From the NCBI GenBank assembly GCA_964019055.1, contig OZ025216.1:9503914-9567913 (forward strand): DNA of 64,000 nucleotides. Reading direction: 5' to 3'. A program made the position numbers and the translations under genes. This DNA is from Anthopleura xanthogrammica (taxonomy: Eukaryota > Cnidaria > Anthozoa > Actiniaria > Actiniidae). The notes below the pieces were generated by a model that was not told the origin of the DNA, searched no databases, and saw only the letters and a list, made by a program, of their open reading frames with translations. This document shows positions 46,970-61,333 of this stretch, piece by piece. The first letter of the stretch is position 1. Every line of letters starts with the position of its first letter.

Positions 46970-47305
46970 GATGGAGGGAGGGAGGGATGGATGGATGAAT
47001 GGATGGATCGGATGAATGGATGGATGGATGGATGGATGGATGGATGGATGGATGGATGGATGGATGGATGGATGGATGGGTGGATGAATGGATGGATAAA
47101 TGGATAAATGGATGGATGGATGGATGGATGGATGGATGGATGGATGGATGGATGGATGGATGGATGGATGGATGGATGGATGGATGGATGGATGGATGGA
47201 TGGATGGATGGATGGATGGATGGATGAATGGATGCATAAATGGATGGATAAATGGATGGATGCATGGATGCATAAATGGATGCATGGATGGATGGATGAG
47301 TGAGT
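46970..47305 (+). repeat. interrupted (GATG)n microsatellite
   Basis: About 330 bp of GATG with scattered GATGAATG and GATAAATG variants, unlike the perfect array at 18822. Open frames on both strands are artefacts. Confidence 0.95.
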
Positions 47306-49000
47306 AAATGAACGAACGAACACCGAAAATATGCTTAGTAATAATACCTCGCACATACAAAATACTATACAATACCTCATCATCTAAATAATACAGAATT
47401 AAAAACCAAACAAACACTGCTTGGAATTGATCAACAGATAAGAAAAAACGTTATTAGTACAACAGCAACATCACACTTCAATTCTCTCAAGTCCAAAGAC
47501 AATTTGATTACATCATAATCGTGTGGTTTGTCATCCTGTTTGAGGAGACAGTTAGACCACTGACAAGCTGTACAGATTTGATAATGTTATCAGAGATAAC
47601 CAACAAATACTGCCATCTTAGGATTTTTCTATCGCGGGAATCCACAAACATTGACGTAGTTGGTATGAAGCCAAATTGATCTGGTTTTCGTAATTTTTTT
47701 AAAGGATATTTTTAAGCCACAGTTTTTTTTCCTCTCCATTTTTGAAAGTATTCGTATTTTAAGTTTTCAAAAGTAAAACCAATTTTGAAATTCATTTATT
47801 TTTCTTACTTTCTTTCTTTCCTTCTTACTTTCTTTCTTTCCTTCTTACTTTCTTTCTTTCCTTCTTCCTTTCAGTTTCTTTCTTTCTTTTCTTTCTTTTT
47901 TCTTTTTTTCTTTTTTTCTTTTTCCTTTTTTTCTTTCTATCTTTCTTTCATTCTCTCTCTTTCTTCTTTCCTTCTTTCTTCGCTCATTTTTCTATCTTTT
48001 CTCATTTTGAAATCTCTGCTCCTTTTCCGCTTTCCTTGTTCTATCATTCTTTCATTATCTCTTTAAAATCGTTCATTTTTCTCTCCTTTTTTTACTTAAT
48101 TTATTTTCATTTCTTCGCATGTTTTTAAAACTTCAGCCCTTAAAGATTGCTTCAGAATCGAATTCTCACCTTAGAAACTCTAATTCAATTCACCTTAATT
48201 CGAATTCCCTTTCACCAATTAAATTTTACATCCAGTCATGATCATGATCGACTTTTCCCTCGATCTTTTTGTAATTAAATAACACAAACCGGGAATATTC
48301 TTTGACTTGTTTATTTACAATTAGACGTTCTTTTCCTGATTCCATTTATTCTTAATCATAATTACACATCCTAAATAGTTCCTATCGCCTTTAGAACACA
48401 AAAGGCCTTGCTCTTCCTTCAAATCGTCCGGAAACAACTCTGTTTGATAGGTATCTCGCATGACATTTTCGTGTAGCCATCCTGGCCGAAGATGATGTCG
48501 TAACGGCGGATTTGCCTCGAGCAATTTGAAGTGTTTTTAGATAAAAATCGCCCTGATTTGACACTGTTATTTTTTCAATCAGGAAAACAATCGTAACAAG
48601 GCATTAAGGCTTGTAGCTTCGTACGGAAATTACTATTGATTGGATTTAGTTTTTGAGAGTGCTTAAATTTCGGTAGCGCTGTTCTGACACCAACCACGTC
48701 GGTTCTTTCAAATTTACTTACCAATAAAATAACTTCTGACGCCCCGAACAGGGCATAATGAATTTGTTTTAACGGAATAAGGAACACGCTCGGATGCTTT
48801 GATCTTTGGAGTTAATAATTCAGCCCTAAACTGAATTTCCCCGCTTTCTTAATTAGTAAAAAGTTGACTTTTTGAAACCACCCTTAACTTACATCTATTT
48901 ATACAACTATTCCTTCCTTTCTTAAATTTGTCTCTGCGTGTGTGCACATATTTCTTCATAATTTTTTTTTTTTTTCATATTTCTTCTCTTTCATATTTCT
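47306..49000. other. polypyrimidine tracts and AT-rich sequence, no confirmed gene
   Basis: A CTTTCTTTC-type tract runs from about 47795 to 48065. Two minus-strand open frames at 48321-48524 and 48575-48787 have protein-like composition but no start ATG or splice context that I can defend. Confidence 0.45.
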
Positions 49001-52000
49001 GCTTTTTCATATTTTCATTCTTATCATTTTCACACCTTTCCTAAATTTTTGTGTAGTTTTTCATTTCTTCGTATTTTCTTGAGCAAAATCTTTGTTCTTC
49101 TGTCAATTTTTTTGGGGGTAAAATTTCTTTATTGTCCATTCATTTCTTTTGTTTTTCCCAACGATTTTTTTCTCGACCATTTTGTTTTTCCCTCCCTACC
49201 TACCACAGTTCAACCTCACATCTATTTATTTTTTCACCATTTTCCCCAACTTAATTTTATTCAATTTTTTAACTTGCAAATAAATTTTATTCATTTTTAC
49301 CAAGAAAACTAAACACTCTTTAAAACTTCAAATCAAATCAAAATCGTAGTTATATATATATTTTTTTAACTATATTTATTTATTCACTTTCTACAGTTCT
49401 CTTGTTCCATTTCTATAGCGAGTTAATCCCTAAACACTTTAACAACATTAACATCTATCTATAAATCTCAGCATCAAAGAATCCAAAATAGTTTTAGACA
49501 TAAAGACTGGTAGGTTGAACCAGAACACTGGAGCCGTCAGGAAATCTTCACTGTCTCCAGTTGCTATCTTTCATTATAGGAAAACAAAAAATAGACCCTT
49601 CAAGCAAAGATATGAAAGAGTATAGTGTCATAAACTTTGGATTAAATTTGGGGAAGTTTTATGAAGTAAATTTGATGGATTTGATGGAACGTGCAGGGAT
49701 TACAGCCTTCGTGACTTAAGTGGTGGATGTGATTTCCCTCATTAGGCATAAAATACCCGGCTTAATTACTCACAAATTGGATACACAACTGAACTGCTTG
49801 TAGAGTAGTCATGCTCTTACTAGCTGACATTAAATGACAAAGTATTACCGAAACAAAAATGAAGATAAACTGAGCTACTTCATTTGAAAAATACTTTAAA
49901 ATAGTGAGGGAAATCTTTATTTTTCAATCAATCATTACAATATTTTTTTTCCAATCTAAGATCTTAGAAAAAAAATTATAATTCAAAATTCTCGAATCCT
50001 ACTCGGTAAAAAAAGAAAAAAGTATAAAATCTATTTGGTAATTTTTACACGTTTTAGAAACATATTTTAAATTCAAAAATATTCTTAGTTTGAAATTAAA
50101 TAAAAATGTCAGTGGGAAATAAAGTTCAGCTTATAAAATCTGATTATATCTGGCCGGTGTCTTTTTTTTTGTTCAGGTTTTTTGTTTTGTTTACGCCCAC
50201 ATATAAGACAAAATTGAATCAGCCAAGAGTACTTTGATCTCAAGTTTAAAACTGCGAGCTAGTAAAAATCTCTATTCTATCCCTTCCAAATAAATATTTT
50301 GTTATCTAAGGAGTTTTTCGTTTACAGAGCAATAAATATTCTGTTCTAATGGCTATTCAGGAAGTTAGGCTATCATCATAATTATAATTTGTGAGCGCGG
50401 GAAGTCTGTTTGTCTTTTATTTACATAGAAATTAATTCTTCAGATTTCTTTAGAATAAACTCGAGTTTTATTCACTCGCTTTTGTCGTCATTTTTATAGC
50501 TGTTATCTTGTTAAAACTGCTCATTTTATTTTTTCTTTTCTCCGTGAGAATTATTAGCAAAGTCATTTATTAATTTAGGGTTTGTTCATTTGCTATTTAA
50601 TATATCTTTTAAGCAAGCAAAGTATTTGTGATTTAGATACATCATTTCGTGTAGAATTTAGTCTCGGCGGTGTCTCTAACTTAGCAGTTAAGTGTATTAC
50701 AAACAACAGCGCGTCCGCCTAAGCTTTATCACATTATCTCAGACCAATTAAAACTTTTTCAAAGACTTGTTTTAGCATTTAAGATGTACAGAACGTAAAC
50801 ATTTCTATTAAGATTGTTTTGAGCGCCAAGGCCATCAACTTTGGTTAATATAAACAGGAATTAACCTCGCTTTTTACGATGAATACCGTTCTAGAACATG
50901 AGAAAACACACGCCTCAATATTCCATTAATTGACTAGCATTTGTCTAAAAAATCCGAATTATTTTCATTAAAACTAAATCATGTCAAAGTCTAATTTCTT
51001 TTTTGTTTCATTCTAGAAGCCACTTGACATTTTTTTCCTGGTTTTTCTTTCTTCTTGTATTTATATTTATTGAAAGCCTTCGGCAAATCCTTCTTCCAAG
51101 TTAGCTAATCTTAATTGGCCCTGAGACATTCTCCTGCGAAAATCTCGGTCAAATTCCTTTTCTTCTCAAGACGACACAATATCCTCAATCCTTAAATCTC
51201 CGTTCCCTGTGTAACCTTTATAAAGATAAGAATTAGAATTAAGTTGTTTGTAACTTCGGTAATTGTTATATTCGCTTTTGAAGGTACTTGTTTTGAAGCT
51301 ATGACAAAGTCAGTGAGATTTTTTTCGTTTTTTTAAAGAGCCTTGCCAATCATTTTCTACAAATCTCTTTCCCTCAGATTTATTAGCTTAATGCGTGCTT
51401 AAAAACATCCATAATATTTATAACAAAATGCCTCAATTATTGATCTCAAACACTAACGCCTCAAACTCTTTACTCAGAATCTCAGAAACGAATTATTCCC
51501 CGTAATATTCGAAATAAAGAAACTATGATGCTCGCTCAATGATCCTCATCTAATAGTAATTGTATTAAGGAGACAATATTTCACCTTCATTCTCATTAAC
51601 AATATTCTAGGATCGTGCTGGACAGTTTTTCTAATTAACTGTTGTCCTTGAAGACTTCCTTGAAAGTACAATATACATTAATCCGCATGAGGTTTTGTTG
51701 ATGTATACTGTAGAATAGTTTAAGAGACTATTAGCTTTCCGGTCCTTTAAACCTATTAAAACTCGCAAAGTTGTAAAGTCTGACTCTCTCCTGCTAATAA
51801 TCTATACTATAACACATCATTTACTTGCTTAATGTTGACTTTACCCTTTTAAATGCTAAACAAAACAAAGTGAAAAAAGCAGAGAAGAGTGATTCCGAAA
51901 ACAGCATGAAACTTTGAATTGATTGACTGCCGTTTTTTATCTTTCAAAACATCGCTTTTTTGACTAAAAAAAACATTTGATAATCATCACAAACAAAACA

Positions 52001-55000
52001 AACTACTTGGTTTAAAACTATAGTGTTTTTATCTCATTCTTAAACGAAAAAATTGTAAATCTAAACACCATTTTTTTTCTACGAAATTTTTGTCCTTTTT
52101 TAAATAGCTCTCCGAGATTTTTTGAGAGAAAAATAGATATAATTTAGCGTGATAATTAACGTATAAAACATTTTCTAGATTAATTCTACATTTTGTTAGT
52201 TTTTCTGCATGAAACGACGTAAAGTTTTCTGCATATTTATTAAGTGATACACTGAGTAAACTCATATTTAATGCTGACTTAGAATTGTATCTTAAACTGA
52301 CCCAAAAATGTGTGATAAATAATCTGTATTGAGTATGCCATCAATCTTATGAACAAGCTCTTTGCTAACAAGCTATCGGAAATATCTAATTTTTTAAAAG
52401 CTGCGTACGAGTAAGAAATAATTCACATCAATCACTCTAAACTGCAATTGATAATCCAGCCAGCCTAACTCTTAAACCATCCGAGATACTTCAAATTCCC
52501 TGCAATTTTTTTAAGAAAGCTCTCTCGATCTGGCTTGCTTCGAAAAATACCATTCTTATTATTTTTGTTCTTTTATTCATTCTTTCCTTTCTCTTTCCCC
52601 TTCAATTATTTCTTTAATTTTCTTTTTAGTTTTCTTTTTTTTATGTGTTAAGAATTGAAGAACAATTTAATGAGAATTGGGAATATTTTTTAGCTGTTAT
52701 TCACACGAGCATGCTGCTTTTCTTGTTGTTTGTAGTTGGTTACAATCCGCGCGCGCGTGTTTTCCCCCCTTTTCGCGCGCTTTCCTGAACAACCGTTTTA
52801 TACCACAAGCAACTGACTTGTAACTATCGCTAGCAAAGTACTAGCCACAGCGAGCGTTCGTGATTAGCAAGAGTCTTATCTGTATTCGCACAATAGCCAC
52901 AGCAGTCAGGGGGCCAATTTCTATTGTATTCCCCAAATGATAATGCCTTAATAGGCAGAACTACAGCCAGGATTTTGAATCAATGATTTTATAGAGTGAT
53001 TAATAGATGTGTTTTTGATGTTATCTTTGACAAGTTAAACTACAATGCTTTATGCGCTAGAAGTTTTACATTTCGCCACACCTTAGAAGTTTTTTTCTTT
53101 GCTTTTCGCCTCGGAATTCACATGTTATACATTAAATAACAACGGGATCCTTCTTAGACGCACTCTTCTTTGTTTACAGTTGTTGAAAAAGACTCTTTTT
53201 CACCGCGGGGGTAAAATCATTTAGAAACAAATTCAGAAATCCAGCGGTGCTTACAGAATTGTTTCACAGTAGAGATAAGAAGTCTATTAGCCTAATAACC
53301 CTTATTGATTCGCAGGACCGCCCGCCAGTAGTTGTCCTGGTGTACAATAGTAGGACACATGAGAAATACACTACAACAAGAAGCTAGGCCTCACCCCTCG
53401 TAACAAGCCCGCACATTGAATAACTTTTAAGTGCCTTAAGTCCTCTCTTTCGGATCACGAAAAAGCCTCGTGTCCAAAGCAATTCCAAACTTTTCATCTT
53501 CCAAACTTCAGAATTAAAATCTTAGGTTCCAAAAGACTTCTTTTTTATTCAATTTATTCTACATATTTTTAGGAGATGTTTTGTTTCTCGTTTAGTTTAC
53601 TCGAGAAGTTATTTCAGGGTAGTTAGTCCATCAGGATTGTACATGCAGTGCTGAATAATGCGTTGATAATAAGGTCGGTTCAAATTTCACTTGTATATAC
53701 AATAACTACTCCACAAGAAAGAAAACTAAAAGCCTTATTTTCCGAGGCACACTTCGTTTTTAAGTTGATTGTTTTAGTCATTTTAATCTCACCACAATTC
53801 ACCAAGTGAATAGCGCCAAGCTTGCTGATCACTGAGGCACTTGCGTGGTCAGAAGTTCTCTTAAAACCTGTTTCTTTAACTTACAAGATAATTGTTAGCT
53901 CTAAGCATACAATAAATTAGTATGAACACATTTCATTTGCTTTTCAAAAATCTATTAAGCAAGGTCTTTTTTCTTTCTTTCTTTTTTTCACTCCAGGAAA
54001 GAATTAAAATCAGGTTATGAACTCAAATAACACGTTTAACAAGCAAACCAGTGTTCTTGAAAAAAATATGTAAAATTTACAGGTAGAAAATGAAGTTCAC
54101 TGGACCTCAGGTTTACTTTGCTAATTTGTTCGACCTTTAATTATGATTCATATCAATGACCTTTCTTTTTCATCCATTCTTTTGCACTAATTTATACCAT
54201 ATAAAATCTAATCATGGTACCTTACATTTTGACTTTGAAAATGAAATGTTCCGGGCCATGTGTTTTGAGAGAGATTGAACAAACACCAATATCTTTGGGT
54301 TCAGAATTTGGCGAAAAGAAACGAGTTTTTCGGCGATGACAATAAGGTTTTTGAAACGACGAAATATATTAAATTCGAAAGCTCAAGTTATATGTAAAAG
54401 ATATTTTGTAAATAACAAAATTTATGGTTTTTAAACTGGTTTTTCAATGTTGAAAAGCGGTTTGTTTTCGGCACGTGTAGCAGGGTTTGGTACTACAGAG
54501 ATTTGATTTCTGTTTCTCCTGGCCTTTTTTCGTCGCCATAATTGCAAGCTTTTACAAAATATCTTCAAGGAACTTCCGTTAGACCTGTCTCCTTTGATTT
54601 CAATTCAAATAATCGAAGCTAGAACTTCGACATTTAATATACTAAGCCGTCCTTCATATTTTTCAAAATGATTCCCAATCTTAACTTTTTTTAGACACTT
54701 TTCTAAATTTTGATTTTGGTGATGAAAGCTTTACGACCGATAACTCCGGAAAGCAAGGTTAAACTAAAGCCTTCGACTCAAGTTTTCACTGGTCTTAGCA
54801 AAGCTGAATCATAAATAATTTACTATCTTTTGAGCGAAATATATGATATTAGGTAACGGTGAACCATACTAATTGTAAAAATTAAACCCGGAGCTGTAAA
54901 ATGCAAGTAAAAATTAACTTATTCGCCGTGTTTTCAAAGTTCAATTTGGAAAATAATGGCAACAATAAGAACTGAAATTTTAATGAAAATGTTAAAGTCG

Positions 55001-58000
55001 TTAAGAATTTCTAGTGGCAAATCTGATTAACTGCTTTTTTGTGGGATGTTCAGAACAACACTGACAAAGTTCACTCAGTTTATCGATACAAACACCGCTT
55101 ATACTTAAGTTTATAGTTTTTGTATAAACCATTAAAGAAGTAACTTAAAACTAGGTTAAATAGCTAAAAATAATTCACCTTAAGAATTACGAATATTGTT
55201 TCAATAATCATAAAAAATGAAGGGGAAATTCTGTTCGTGAGCGAGAAAGCTAGCTGAACGTTGAACAGAGCTGGGTTTTTTCCTCAGGAATCGTTTAACG
55301 AAGGACAGGTTTTTTAAACAATGTAATCGTAGAACTGATTTCGTAAGCTTAAATAATAAATGAGTAAACACTTTATGAACTCAGAGGGTAATTATAGAGT
55401 CATTTCGTTTAGCGGTAATCGTACTAACAGCATAAAAGTTTACCGTACTGTAGTTGATATGCTACGAGTTGCTAGTCGCCTTCTCGACTATTCTCGCCAG
55501 TTTTAGATCTTTGATTTCTGTCTCTAACTACTAATTACTTGCTATAAATTATTCAGCTGAGACTTGAATTCAGTTAAGAGTACTTTCAAGCCATAACTAT
55601 ATATAAATTGAATAAAAGACGATGATTTTTTAGGAATAATTATTACAAAGTTATGAGATGTTTTCACCTGTTTTGACGAATTTATTATTGTAAAATGCCC
55701 AGAATTCAAAACTTCAATCAGTTCAATAATATATAAGCAATGTTTGAACCGGGGGCAAGGAAAAAGACATTGAGAATACAATAACCAGGAAAGAAAAAAC
55801 TACCATTAATTGCCAAAGTTATATTATATTTTAGACTTGTCTTTCAAGGAAATTTTCTAGGCCTGAAGTACACAATACAACGCCCTCATTTGATAAGCGT
55901 GATGATAATTGTCAAAAAGTCCTGCCTTTCGCTAGGTAGATAACTCAAAATTCCTTCTTTTATCGCAGTGAGCAGCTACAGAGCTGTTTGCTTTCTAATT
56001 TGACAACTCGCTGACAGGGGCTACTCAAATATTGACGAAAAAATCGTTCAAATTTGTGGAAAATCTTATCAGAATCCTGCTGTACAAACCAAAGCGAATG
56101 AAAAGCATGTTATCAAATCGTAGTCGTTATCGAATCTAGATTTGCTTTAGCTTACTTTATTTGATTTTTACAACTTAATTTTTGCGGCCAAGCTGATAAG
56201 TCATCTTTAAGCTTACTAATAAGGGAGATAATAAAGTCTAGAGCAAACTTAGGAAGGCAGTTTTTTGGGGAAGATTGACTGGGATACAGTGTAAATTAAG
56301 CAATATGTGTACTCGTGCTAACAAAATTACCTCCTAATAGGCTTGAAGGCCAAGACGGTGTGATTTGCCAGTTTCTTGGGCGAGTACTCATGATTAAATT
56401 AAGACGTTTAACATACTCACTTGATCGAAGTGTTTTGAGCCATTTTTTATTATGAATGGTAAACCAAAAAATATTTTAGCGCCTTGAGAATAATAAGCCT
56501 TCATCAACAAAGTGGCTTATTTCAGGTCATTCTATAAAGGGTTTATGAAAGGGATATACCAACTACAAACTCTCTCTCTATAAATAATATATTCTGAAAA
56601 CAAGTCCCTATCTCAACTATCTTATTCAGAAAATATGTGGTAAATCTAAGTTTTTATTCCACGTCCACAACCTTAAGAAAAAAATAACAAAATTCACAAG
56701 CTTCAAGATAACAGTCTAATTTTAATTTTTGAAAACCAGTTGTTAATAAGTGAAAAGTGTAGATCAAATTATTTAAGTTTGAGGTTAAAATTAAATATTC
56801 AAATCTGAATTTTTTTAAAGCCAAGGTTAGTGATTGCGGTTACCATCGAAAAATCAACTGCTTCTATAAATATTTTTGTGGCTATAAATATACATTTTGA
56901 GAAAGAGTTCGGTGATTTTTTTCGGCGTGATTGACGACGAGAAACTCCGAAATGACGCCAGACTAAGATTGTCATTTTCGCTATTATTGTTACCATGAAG
57001 TGGGGGAAACTCTGGCAAATATAGCAGTCAAAAGAATGGACATGATATGTACAAATAAATATATATCTATATGACACGATTTGAGCTTGAAATCAAATCT
57101 AGCGAAAGTTGAATTGAAAATGCAGTTGTCAAATTGAAAAGTGTTGAGTTTCGTGAAGCATTTGATCAACATAGTGAGTATTTTTACTTTTCTTAGAACT
57201 GTGTCAAAAAGGAAGGAGAAAGAACGTTTAAAATATGATTCGTAGAGAGCATTGTGTTCATCAGCAGTGCGGAAACCGCTGTGAAGCTGTTTTTCCAGTA
57301 GACTTTTATTTAGTTCCACGAAGTTAGCATTAAAATTATTTATCTTTTTTTTTCTTTTCTCGTTCAGGTATTTGAGAGCATTATAGTGTTACACAGACAT
57401 CAGTAAATGTAGATTACTTGAATGGCCCAGCCTCAGCTGCCCAAGCAGAGAGATCACGCTCAATCTCTAATAGCCATCCCCTCCTCTCTAATCCCAAACT
57501 TCATAACTAGCGATTACCTTTCAACATATAACTAAACTCCCTTGGAATCGAGCTCCCATTGGAGCAACTGGGAAGCAAGGAATAAATTAATATCATCCCA
57601 AAAAATTGGTTACAAAATTCATACGAGATATCATTCTTTGGAGAACGAAAGTATTCCCTAAAAAAACTTTCATTTTTTTGTTATTTCTCTAGCCCTATCG
57701 AATTTTTGCAGCCCTGAGGCGAGGTGGCCTGATAGAAACAGGAGAGAGCTCACCTAATTAGGAGAACATTTGAAATTATATTACTCGCGGTTTCACAATA
57801 ACCATGTAGTGATTATGAACTTAATAACAAAGGAAAGCAGGAAATAGCGATGACTGACGAGATAGGAAATAGATCTGAGCCAAAGGTCTTCACACTTAAT
57901 GAGTAAAAGATGGACGCCTGGACGTGAGTCCAACTGTTTCGTCCCCCCTCATGAACAAGGACCATAGCAAACTTGTTCAAGTGCTCGATTTGTAATTATT

Positions 58001-61000
58001 TAGTCAATGGTGTATGACAAACGAATTATGATATCCCCGGCTCCTGTTATAGTGCCTCGGAATGAAGGTCTCCCTAGGAAACCGAATACAAACTGGGCTT
58101 ATTTGAAAATCTCCCCAAACAAAACCCCTCACTCATCTCCGTGGTGATACTGTGCTTTGGCCACTGCCTACAATGCGGGCAGCCCTCATAACTGATTCAC
58201 GGCACGGTGAAGCCTAGCTTGTGGATCTATGGCATTAGAAGTGCACCAAGTATCTATAGAAGGCACCTGTTTACTTCTACATTTATTCCTAACCCAGTGG
58301 CTCTCTAGGAGCAGTTTTTTCTCGGATAACTTCATTCAAGTTCATCCAAGCATCGTTGTTTTATTATCTTCGATTCACTCGTAAATTCTCCAGGGCCCAC
58401 TATGTCGAGTAATTTTTCGGCACGTGTAGCGAAGAAAGCATGACGATGATATATTCTAGAACATAGTAGGATAACTTTAAAGGGAGTAAATAGAATGGTT
58501 GACATTTAAATACAAGAAAAAACCTTAATAAAACGAAGAAAACAACGACAAAATGCGAGTGAAAAACAGCTCATAGCTAGCTACTTGGGGGATGTAATTT
58601 ATTGTAGCCCAACATGTTAAATATCTTAAAGGGAAACTCAGTTATTCTAAATATAGATACTCTTTTATTAAGCTTAAATTTATTTAAAATCTACATTGTA
58701 GGAAGTTCGATCGCCGTGCTGAAACAGCGGGGCGAAACAGCAAGAAGTTATGTGTTCCGGTGAACTTACAGGGAAACTAAAGCTTCCACTTTTTAAAACT
58801 CACTTTTTTTTTCAGAGAGGCAAATTATTCTTGTTTTTATTCAGTTGGGAAAGGATCGTTTTGATCCTTTATTATTGAAGTATATATTTTCTACTAACAA
58901 CAGGGTAATTTCCTACAGGAGATTTAATACGGTGCAGGCGGCAATGAGGTTTATTATATCAGAAAATGCAACTAAATAAGCTCTTATACAATTTTGTTTT
59001 CCGTTTTACACCGCTAATAAACTCATTTTCTAGGAAACAAAACTTGGTACAACATGAGCAATTACTGAATAAAAAAGTAAGTTCTTATTGTCTGTATTTC
59101 AAAGAATTATGAAGTGGAAGTGTGATTATTTTTGTTTTATTCTGATATCCGTTTTTTCTTTTTTAGTTTTCTTTGATTCGGTACATGTTTGCTGTTTTTT
59201 CTTCGTCTAGTTTTGGTGCACAACCTGTTTTAAAAGTTATCTGTTTCGTATGCGTACTTGCTTTTTCTAATTGTTCGTCATAGGGATACATTATTTACAA
59301 CATTTTAGTAAAACAACAGCATTGAATAGACCAGTTTTAATCACCTCGACTAGACTAAATCAATCCATTACTTGATGAATGCTTGGTCTTTAAGGCTCTA
59401 TTCACATGTAAATTCAATTTCTACCACTCTTTGGAGGTGTTCAGTATGTTAGCAATACTTAGAACGACTTTTAGAAAATATGAAAAAGTGATGAAGTACA
59501 GAAGAATATAAGAAAGTCTATCGCAGATTTGGTCACTAAAATCGATATTTTAGTAAATAAATTAGAAGAAAAACAGACAGAAAGAAAATGAGATTGTGTT
59601 TTCCTAGTTTTACAAACAGTAGTCTCCATAACATAATCACTACAGTTGACATCGTTTGCTTTCTTTCCACAAGATCATTTAATCTTGTGATTTTTTTTGT
59701 CAGCTTATCGTTATTTCGTGTTTTGCTTTCCTTGCTTGAGATCTCCATCACCGATCTTCAAGATTACATTATTCAGATCATAACACTAGGTTCCAATTAA
59801 GAGAGAATAGCATGAACTTCAAGTAAGTACTATACGTTAAACACATACATTGTTGTGACACGCGTCTACCACGCGTGTACCTAAGACAGGTGATACCGAC
59901 TAGCTAACTAGTTTACTTCTACTAACACAACCTCAAAGACCTTACTTGAGCATCCTTTCCATACGTCCAAGCCCAAAGAACTTGCCAGTCAGAAACCCAA
60001 GCCATCTTATCAATCAATCCAGCCATAAATCATCTCAGTTTACTGATTTCAGAATCCCCCCTCCCCAAAAACTTAGCAATTGTAACATGCCCAAAACTTA
60101 ACTCAATCATGAACTTATGAAAAAACTAAATTTCACCCTCGAAAGAAATAAAACATGTTATTTGTTTTCAATTAGCGAGAAACGCAATGGGCTTTATTAA
60201 GACTCTCCTGGTCATAATAATTAAGGGATTTTCTAATGGAAAAGGTTAGAATACTTCTTATTAAGTCAAGGTATATAATTATTTTTGATTGATTTGGGCG
60301 CTAACTCTTTTGTACTGCTCGATCCACCGCAGAGAGCCGACTTGTTTACATCAGATTGCGAGTTTAATTTTTCTTAATTTACTTCTCTTAAACAAATGAA
60401 AAAGAGATTTTTTAATGTAAGATTTCAAGAAATAAAGCGAGATTTTTACAGGTTATTTTATTTGCGGATTTCGGTGCTCGGTTGGTAAAGAAAAATTGGA
60501 TGTATTGGGGACAGTGAAGCTACGGGTTTGATAGGAAATACGGGCTAATAAAACGCTTTAGAAGAGCTAGGAAAAAATCCTTTGAAAGCACGCATCAAGT
60601 ATTTCATAAATAAACTTAAATTGAAAAACGCCCAAAAGTGGTTCGTTTGTTTCAGTACTTCAAAGTACTGTGGCTAAACTAACAAATCCTCACGAAGAAA
60701 AGCCACGATTTTGGTGTTTTAAGATGTAGTACAGATTTCAAAAACAGTGTTTTTGTGCGATTTTACCCTCCCTAAAAATAGTCGAGCATTATATTGCGTC
60801 CTTAAGAAAAACCTTTTAACAGGATTTTGAGGTCATTTTCAGAGAGATGTCAAATCCTAAGTAGTGATTACAACTGTTCCTATATTATACCTATCATCCA
60901 ACACAGACGTCCAAATATGCAGGTCGGTGATGGTAAAAGAAGAGGACCTGTCAGAATTATCAATTGTTCGCCACTGATACGCGATGATCGGACGGTGAAA

Positions 61001-61333
61001 TCTCGACCGCGCGCAACGTGGTTGGGCATGCGCAGTAGAGGGTTTCTGCAGGTGCTATGATAGGCTGGTCACTCATTATATGCGGACAGCATTGCGTTCA
61101 ATGAGGTGTGAAGGGCACGATGAAAAATGTTTGATTTATTACAAAGACTTATTTAGATTTACGTAGCTATTGTTCACAACTTGATCATTGTCAACGACAG
61201 GCATAGTCGGGGATAAAAAGCCTCGCGCTTGATTAAAACCCCATAAACGAGGGCTGCCGTCACTGCGCTGAGGTCAGTCAAAGACTAGAATAATAATAAT
61301 ATAATAAAATAATAATAAAATAAAAAAATAACC
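49001..61333. other. 12-kb repeat-poor gene desert
   Basis: AT-rich, apparently unique sequence. I see no foldback, satellite or long microsatellite, in contrast to the rest of the window, and no open frame above about 110 codons or exon-like block that I can support. It lies directly upstream of the gene starting at 61334, so a regulatory landscape for that gene is possible. NRF1-like GGGCATGCGCAG occurs at about 61025. Confidence 0.5.

Noticed and set aside
48321..48787. Two minus-strand frames with protein-like composition
   Set aside because: No ATG at the start, a stop immediately upstream of the first, and no splice signals that join them; left unresolved.
60827..61060. 77-codon + strand frame upstream of the 61,334 gene
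   Set aside because: No good start context or similarity; more likely promoter-proximal sequence.
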